A stretch of 64,000 bases of DNA, from the NCBI GenBank assembly GCA_017649645.1, contig JAGCGK010000143.1, positions 62,001-126,000 of the forward strand, read 5' to 3'. The notes under the pieces were generated by a model. That model was not told the DNA's origin and made no database searches. It saw nothing but the letters and a program-made list of their open reading frames with translations. Each line of letters begins with the position of its first letter. The stretch's first letter is position 1. The position numbers and the translations under genes are program-made. This document shows, piece by piece, positions 59,220-64,000 of the stretch. The stretch comes from Clostridiales bacterium (GTDB lineage Bacteria > Bacillota > Clostridia > Saccharofermentanales > Saccharofermentanaceae).

Positions 59220-60338
59220 ATGTATTACTTATATATAGTTTTATATTTTGTTTTGAATATTTATCCTGCTTTCAGGACATATCAATGGCTTCATCTTTAT
59301 GTTGATTCATTGAGTGCCATAGCATTCGGTATCATATTTGCACTTTTCCCGATAGCTTCCGTTGTTACTTTTTACAGTCACAAAGTACCGATCCGCGTCA
59401 AAAAAGTCATTGACTGGGTAGGCGGTATCTTCATGCTGGTATTCCTGTTCAGTTTTGTCTTCTGGCTTTTTTACGACCTTGGAAGGCTTATATTCAAACT
59501 GAATGCTCTCGATCCATTGCTTTTCGAAAAATACGGAGGGTTTGCCGTAATATTATTATCTGCAGCGATCATAATCTTTGGATATATCAACTATACAAAA
59601 CTTCATGTAACGAACTACAAGGTAAACTTCAACCGTAAGATCGATGGCGGCCTTAGAGCTGTTCTTATTTCAGATGTTCATCTTGGAGCGGTTAATTCCG
59701 AGATAAGATTTAAGGATACCGTATCTCTCATAAATAAGCAGAATGCCGATATAGTCTTTATTTCAGGCGATCTGTTCAATAATAATTTCTATGCGATAAT
59801 CGATCCGGATGAAGTCAGAAATCAGATCAACTCTATCAAAGCCAAATACGGTGTATTTTATTGTTTGGGAAATCATGATGCAGGTAAGACCTATCCTGAA
59901 ATGGAGAAGTTCATCGAAAGTTGTAATGTAACTTTCCTCAAAGATGAATTCGTTGACGTAGACGGCAGATTCAGTGTTCTTGGAAGAATAGATCCGATGC
60001 CTATGGGTGGGTTCGGAGATAATGTCCGCTGTGATCTGAAAGATATCGAATCTAAGCACGATAATGATCTTCCGGTCATTGTTCTTGAGCATAATCCCGG
60101 AACAATAGGCGAATATGACGGTGATTACGAGCTGATCTTGTGTGGCCACACCCATCACGGTCAGATGTTTCCTGCAAATCTTGTAACAAAGATGCTCTTT
60201 AAGGTTGATTACGGCTATTATCGTGAATCGCCTGAAAAGCCTTCTGTAATCGTATCTTCAGGCTCTGGAATCTGGGCGATGCCTTTCAGGATGGCCAGCA
60301 AATGTGAGATCGTAACTATAGATATAGATAAAAACTGA
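59220..60338 (+). CDS. membrane-bound metallophosphoesterase
   Basis: 372 residues. Four to five hydrophobic segments (1-~130) precede a calcineurin-like phosphoesterase domain with all metal motifs: ISDVHLG, SGDLFNNN, CLGNHDAG, LEHNPG, and CGHTHHGQ. Members of this membrane group act on phospholipid or lipid-linked head groups; UDP-2,3-diacylglucosamine hydrolase-like and other roles are possible. ATG at 59220 has no ribosome site, so translation may be leaderless. An in-frame TTG at 59166 would add 18 residues but lies upstream of the promoter. Confidence 0.85.
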   Translation: MYYLYIVLYFVLNIYPAFRTYQWLHLYVDSLSAIAFGIIFALFPIASVVTFYSHKVPIRVKKVIDWVGGIFMLVFLFSFVFWLFYDLGRLIFKLNALDPLLFEKYGGFAVILLSAAIIIFGYINYTKLHVTNYKVNFNRKIDGGLRAVLISDVHLGAVNSEIRFKDTVSLINKQNADIVFISGDLFNNNFYAIIDPDEVRNQINSIKAKYGVFYCLGNHDAGKTYPEMEKFIESCNVTFLKDEFVDVDGRFSVLGRIDPMPMGGFGDNVRCDLKDIESKHDNDLPVIVLEHNPGTIGEYDGDYELILCGHTHHGQMFPANLVTKMLFKVDYGYYRESPEKPSVIVSSGSGIWAMPFRMASKCEIVTIDIDKN

Positions 60339-60357
60339 ATTTTTTTCCTTAAAAGAC

Positions 60358-60385
60358 TTTACATTCTGCGATATTGATGTATTAT
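60358..60385 (+). promoter_or_regulatory. promoter of the metal-resistance operon
   Basis: TTTACA and TATTAT, spacer 16 bp. The -10 ends 13 bp before the palindromic operator. Confidence 0.5.
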
Positions 60386-60398
60386 ATGAACAGAAGAA

Positions 60399-60420
60399 CA
60401 TATGAACAATTATTCATATG
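60399..60420 (+). promoter_or_regulatory. ArsR/SmtB-type operator
   Basis: CATATGAA and TTCATATG are perfect 8-bp arms with a 6-bp centre, matching the ATATGAAC-type operator of SmtB/CadC regulators. It overlaps the transcription start region upstream of the regulator gene, so autorepression is expected until metal binds. Confidence 0.75.
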
Positions 60421-60433
60421 AAAGGAGACGCCA

Positions 60434-60781
60434 ATGTCAAACAAATGCTCACATGAACATGCAAAAGAGATGTTGAATAATCTCGATGGTATTCCAAATG
60501 ACGTTCTCTTGTGTGATGTTTCCGATCTTTTCAAGGTTTTCGGAGACACGACAAGGATGAAGATCCTGTTTGTGCTTTATAAGTCTGAGATGAGCGTGAA
60601 TGCTATTTCCGATATGCTCGGAATGCAGCAATCCGCTATATCACATCAACTTAAGATCCTTAAGGATAATAATCTCGTCAGCAGCAGGAGAGAGGGTAAG
60701 ACAATGATATATGCTCTTTCTGATGATCATGTATATCAGATACTGGCGCAAGGATTCGAACATATAATGGAGGAACACTGA
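60434..60781 (+). CDS. ArsR/SmtB family metal-responsive repressor with alpha5 zinc site
   Basis: 115 residues, winged helix. FKVFGDTTRMKILFVLYKSEMSVNAISDMLGMQQSAISHQLKIL is the classical core with the recognition helix. The C-terminal helix SDDHVYQILAQGFEHIMEEH gives Asp-x-His, then His eleven later and Glu three later, exactly the spacing of the SmtB alpha5 site (D104, H106, H117, E120). The Cys-x-Cys of the CadC alpha3N site is absent, though the N-terminus has one Cys and two His. This points to zinc sensing. It sits behind a palindromic operator and leads the operon. Confidence 0.88.
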   Translation: MSNKCSHEHAKEMLNNLDGIPNDVLLCDVSDLFKVFGDTTRMKILFVLYKSEMSVNAISDMLGMQQSAISHQLKILKDNNLVSSRREGKTMIYALSDDHVYQILAQGFEHIMEEH

Positions 60782-60782
60782 T

Positions 60783-61001
60783 ATGAAGAAGTCGTTTAAG
60801 CTTGAAGAACTTGATTGCGCACATTGCGCACAGAAAATGGAAGATGCCATCGCTAAGATTGATGGTGTTAACAAAGTAAATATTAATTTTATGGCTCAGA
60901 AGATGATCCTTGATGCTGATGAAGACAGATTTGAAGATATTCTTAAGTTTGCTGAAGCTAAGATCAAGGAAGTTGAACCGGATTGCAGGTTATTAAGATA
61001 A
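60783..61001 (+). CDS. stand-alone heavy-metal-associated (HMA) domain protein
   Basis: 72 residues, almost only an HMA ferredoxin-like fold. The metal motif is LDCAHCAQKM (CxxC with an Asp before the first Cys and a His inside the loop), a pattern seen in zinc/cadmium HMA domains. It directly follows the regulator and ends one base before the ATPase gene. Since the ATPase has no N-terminal HMA, this protein probably supplies that function in trans. Confidence 0.88.
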   Translation: MKKSFKLEELDCAHCAQKMEDAIAKIDGVNKVNINFMAQKMILDADEDRFEDILKFAEAKIKEVEPDCRLLR

Positions 61002-61002
61002 T

Positions 61003-62847
61003 ATGACGAAGAAACAGAAGAAAATACTGATAAGAATAATAATTTCGGCAATTCTTCTGGTAGCGCTTCATTTTATTCCTTTCGGGGACAGATGGTACTT
61101 AAGTTTATTGGCATATCTTATTCCGTATCTTATTATCGGATATGATATCGTGCTTAATGCGGCCAAAAAACTTATAAAGGGAAGACTGTTCGATGAAGAA
61201 TTCCTGATGATGATCGCTACCGTAGGAGCATTTATAATCGGTGATTACCCTGAGGCAACAGCGGTTATGCTGTTTTACCAGGTTGGTGAGTTATTCCAAA
61301 GCATTGCCGTAGGAAAGAGCCGCAAGTCGATTTCGGATCTTATGGATATATGCCCTGAAACTGCTACTGTTATAAGAGATGGTGTTGAGGAAGTCGTAGA
61401 TCCTTACGAAGTTTCCATTGGAGATATCGTCATCGTTAAGCCGGGCGAGAAAGTTCCGATAGATGGCGAGATCCTTGAAGGAAGTACTACTCTTAATATG
61501 GCGGCTTTGACAGGTGAGAGTCTTCCGGTCGAAAGGGGAATCGGTGAGACTATATTTTCCGGCAGTATCAATCTTACTAATGTTATTAAGATCCGTACTA
61601 CGACTGAATATGAAGACAGTACAGTTTCAAAGATCCTGGAATTGGTTGAAAACAGCACTGATAAGAAGGCCAAATCTGAGAATTTCATTACCAAATTTGC
61701 CCGAGTATATACTCCGGCAGTTGTAATCTGTGCGGTTATTATCATCCTTTGCTGCATCATATTTACTGATATGAGCATTAAGGATTCAATATATAGAGGC
61801 CTCATATTCCTGGTAGTTTCATGTCCATGTGCTCTGGTAGTTTCGGTTCCATTGAGCTTTTTCGGCGGTATCGGAGCTGCTTCCAGAAAGGGTATCCTTA
61901 TAAAGGGCAGCAATTTCCTTGAGATATTGGCAAAGGTGGATACTATCGTTTTCGATAAGACAGGAACGATCACTAAGGGCAATTTTGCTGTTGATGCGAT
62001 CCATCCGAATCAGGTTGATGCTGATGAGTTGATCGATATCGCTGCTTTGGCTGAATCCAGATCCAATCATCCGGTCGCTGAATCTATCGTTGATGCACAC
62101 GGTAAGCATATCGCATCAGAAAGACTCGGGGATGTCTGTGAGATAAGCGGAAAAGGCATCAAAGCTGTCATTGACGGTAAGTGTTATTATGTCGGCAATG
62201 GAAAGCTTATGGAAGAAGTCGGAGCTGACTATCACGAATGTCATCTGCCGGGAACTGCGGTACATGTGGCTTTGGAAGGCGAATATCTCGGCCACATAAT
62301 CATTAATGATGAGCTTAAGGAAGATTCCAAAGATGCCATCGCCAAGATCAAAGCAAGCGGAATCAAAAAAACTATAATGCTTACAGGTGACAATGAAAAA
62401 GTTGCGTCTAAAGTCGCTGGTGATGTCGGTATAGATGACTATATGGCAGGTCTTTTGCCCGATCAGAAGGTCTCTTCGCTCGAAAACATTATGAGCGACA
62501 ACAATACGGTTGCTTTTGTAGGTGACGGAATTAATGATGCTCCGGTCCTTACCAGGGCAGATATCGGTATAGCGATGGGTGCTTTGGGCTCTGACGCGGC
62601 TATTGAAGCCTCCGATGTTGTTTTGATGGATGATTCGCTCAATAAGATCCCTGTTGCTGTAAAGATCTCGAAAAAGACCCTAAGGATAGTCAAAGAAAAT
62701 ATAATCTTTTCTTTGGCCGTAAAGATCGGAATAATGATCTTAGGTGCACTTGGTATAGTAGGAATGAGATTTGCGGTGTTCGGTGATGTCGGTGTTCTGG
62801 TCATTGCGATACTGAATGCAGTGAGAACCATGAGAGTTCCCAAATAA
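61003..62847 (+). CDS. cadA: zinc/cadmium-type P1B ATPase without N-terminal metal domain
   Basis: 614 residues. Two first helices (~10-60) and helices near 73-105 precede the actuator domain with LTGESLPVERG. The membrane metal site has Cys274-Pro275-Cys276 in SCPCALVVS. The phosphorylated Asp318 is in DKTGTITKG and the hinge is GDGINDAPVL. Total membrane count is about eight. The CPC motif and gene context (SmtB-type regulator, HMA protein) favour export of Zn, Cd or Pb. The length is short because the HMA domain is encoded separately. Confidence 0.92.
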   Translation: MTKKQKKILIRIIISAILLVALHFIPFGDRWYLSLLAYLIPYLIIGYDIVLNAAKKLIKGRLFDEEFLMMIATVGAFIIGDYPEATAVMLFYQVGELFQSIAVGKSRKSISDLMDICPETATVIRDGVEEVVDPYEVSIGDIVIVKPGEKVPIDGEILEGSTTLNMAALTGESLPVERGIGETIFSGSINLTNVIKIRTTTEYEDSTVSKILELVENSTDKKAKSENFITKFARVYTPAVVICAVIIILCCIIFTDMSIKDSIYRGLIFLVVSCPCALVVSVPLSFFGGIGAASRKGILIKGSNFLEILAKVDTIVFDKTGTITKGNFAVDAIHPNQVDADELIDIAALAESRSNHPVAESIVDAHGKHIASERLGDVCEISGKGIKAVIDGKCYYVGNGKLMEEVGADYHECHLPGTAVHVALEGEYLGHIIINDELKEDSKDAIAKIKASGIKKTIMLTGDNEKVASKVAGDVGIDDYMAGLLPDQKVSSLENIMSDNNTVAFVGDGINDAPVLTRADIGIAMGALGSDAAIEASDVVLMDDSLNKIPVAVKISKKTLRIVKENIIFSLAVKIGIMILGALGIVGMRFAVFGDVGVLVIAILNAVRTMRVPK

Positions 62848-62863
62848 ATAAATCAACTAATAT

Positions 62864-62900
62864 AAGGGCTTCGGTAAAGTGCCGAAGCCTTTATTATTAT
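62864..62900 (+). terminator. terminator of the metal-resistance operon
   Basis: GGCTTCGG (62867-62874) and CCGAAGCC (62882-62889) form an 8-bp stem with a 7-base loop, followed by TTTATTATTAT. Confidence 0.85.
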
Positions 62901-62967
62901 AATAAATATGTTCAAATATTTCTTTTGATGTATAATCTACAGGAGGATTTTATTTGAAGGATGTATG

Positions 62968-64000
62968 ATGGAAAAAATTAAGAAGATAATTTTGGACGTA
63001 ATAGGCTTTATCAAGAAGATTGATGAGGTCTTACGTAAGAAATATGTATATCAGATCTTAGTTGCACTTTCTTTTGTTGCAATATTTATAGCGTTCTTTG
63101 ATTGCTTTTCGAGCAACAAAGTATATTTTAACTACGCAAATGACAATTATAAGTTTACCCAGTTGTTTTCAGGTGCTGATTACACTCAGTATTTTGAAGC
63201 TCAGGGTGATACTTTAAGATCATTCCGCCTTGCTGTTAATCCGACAAGGTCCAAACTTAAGTCATCTGATAAAGGTAATCTTAAGATCAAGGACAGTGAA
63301 GGTAATGTTATCTTGGACAGGGATTTCTTCCTTTATAACTCTACCCGTAGCTATATCCCTGTTGATTGTGATGATGTATCGCTCAAAAAAGGCGATATAT
63401 ATACTTTGGTATTTACTCTGGATAATATCGATAAAGACAGTTATATCCTGGTCAAGACTCATCAGCAGTTCAATCTTGAGAGATTCGGAAGTAATGACAG
63501 AGCTGATGATGACGTAAGTATCGACGTAGATAATGATGAGGTTCAGGAAGAGATAGTAAATGATGCGAGCCTCGGATATTCCCAGGTCTTTAATATTGCT
63601 TATTACTATAAGACGACCAATTATATCTACGCTATCGTGCATTTCCTCGTATTTTCAGCATTTGTCGGAGTTTTGTTTATAGATAAGCTCATGAAAAATC
63701 AGAAGTTCAGGGAAGCTTTAAGAGCAGTTGGTCTGCCTGTAATGCTTATCTTATTTGGGAATATGCTTAACGTTAAAGGACGTGCGTTGATCAAGATCTT
63801 TGGTCCTATGACTTTAAAGCACTGGTTTACATTGCTTTCGGCCATCATTATTATCGGCGCGCTGTATTTCCTTCTTTATATGATCACAGGACTTGGATCT
63901 TTGTCAGCCATAGCTATTTCTGTTTTGTGTGCAACGGTAGCGTATACCAATCACTTTAAGCTCGTCATGAGAGGTGATACGTTTATGCCGTGGGATCTTG
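62968..64000 (+). CDS. LTA-synthase-like membrane protein, N-terminal part (runs off the window)
   Basis: Open from ATG at 62968 (or 62965) to the right edge, 344 codons with no stop. One helix (~22-45) precedes a ~150-residue extracytoplasmic-looking, Asp-rich region. Four or more helices follow from ~218 and the read ends in TNHFKLVMRGDTFMPWDL. That last segment is reminiscent of the region before the sulfatase domain in LTA synthase family proteins, where a similar RG-P-PWDL occurs. The catalytic domain would lie to the right and cannot be checked here. Confidence 0.6.
   Translation, partial: MEKIKKIILDVIGFIKKIDEVLRKKYVYQILVALSFVAIFIAFFDCFSSNKVYFNYANDNYKFTQLFSGADYTQYFEAQGDTLRSFRLAVNPTRSKLKSSDKGNLKIKDSEGNVILDRDFFLYNSTRSYIPVDCDDVSLKKGDIYTLVFTLDNIDKDSYILVKTHQQFNLERFGSNDRADDDVSIDVDNDEVQEEIVNDASLGYSQVFNIAYYYKTTNYIYAIVHFLVFSAFVGVLFIDKLMKNQKFREALRAVGLPVMLILFGNMLNVKGRALIKIFGPMTLKHWFTLLSAIIIIGALYFLLYMITGLGSLSAIAISVLCATVAYTNHFKLVMRGDTFMPWDL

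Noticed and set aside
4576-63115. TTTTCGA abundance within coding regions as a genome-wide signal
   Set aside because: In genes it is mostly explained by a preferred TTC Phe codon preceded by a T and followed by GAN (Asp/Glu). Only the intergenic copies of TCGAAAA were kept as an observation.

Overview
The window looks like the chromosome of an anaerobic Clostridia-type Bacillota. Evidence seen here: low to moderate G+C, strong purine-rich Shine-Dalgarno sites, frequent TTG/GTG starts, a phenylalanine T-box, an undecaprenyl/teichoic-type surface chemistry, CCA-encoded tRNAs, clostripain and M18 peptidases, and the Clostridia arrangement in which a methylglyoxal-synthase-family gene rides with the mre/PBP2 shape genes. 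I cannot fix the family; Lachnospiraceae or Oscillospiraceae relatives are both plausible. Almost every gene is on the + strand. Exceptions are prs-engB, a Xer recombinase, a Thr-rich membrane protein and one tRNA.

Layout. 1-2 kb: the tail of a membrane protein, then prs and engB on the minus strand. 2-5.2 kb: comEC-holA behind an unusual 10-bp-phased repeat. 5.2-7 kb: NADP-type isocitrate dehydrogenase and a SEC-C protein. 7-12 kb: mreC-mreD-PBP2-MGS-like-MBL hydrolase. 12-15.8 kb: T-box(Phe)-pheS-pheT. 15.9-18.6 kb: an orphan three-gene TadE/TadG-like cluster. 18.7-22.1 kb: small membrane protein, YerC-like regulator, SecA. 22.2-27.3 kb: purine nucleoside phosphorylase, S-adenosylhomocysteinase, clostripain-family protease, tRNA-Thr. 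27.3-32.3 kb: solute-binding lipoprotein, GNAT-Ogt fusion, flavin reductase, NUDIX, GGDEF. 32.3-34.3 kb: rpsO, an acidic lipoprotein, YraN, and a decayed second copy of the lipoprotein 3' end. 34.3-43.7 kb: aminotransferase-purB-nifS-thiI-AIR-synthase-like operon, glyA, rarA, lipoprotein. 43.8-49.7 kb: M18 aminopeptidase and a cassette of two LTA-synthase-like membrane enzymes around a 76-residue membrane protein. 49.7-56.5 kb: Xer recombinase, asd, a YidC-TagB/F-like fusion, tRNAs, UppP, acyltransferase. 56.7-62.9 kb: Thr-repeat membrane protein, tRNA-Leu/fMet, metallophosphoesterase, and a zinc/cadmium-type ArsR-HMA-P-type ATPase operon. The right edge opens a third LTA-synthase-like gene.

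How it fits together. Most of the window is core metabolism and information processing. The coherent less-described theme is cell-envelope polymer chemistry: paired LTA-synthase-like enzymes with a small partner, a membrane insertase fused to a CDP-glycerol-transferase-like domain, UppP (lipid carrier recycling), an acyltransferase and another LTA-synthase-like enzyme. This is the best candidate for an undescribed system. Other notable points are an Arg in the SecA Walker A motif, a methylglyoxal-synthase-family protein lacking usual catalytic residues, phased TTGTCG repeats upstream of both comEC and the Tad-like cluster, and a recurrent intergenic TCGAAAA word. All calls come from reading the sequence; no database search was run.
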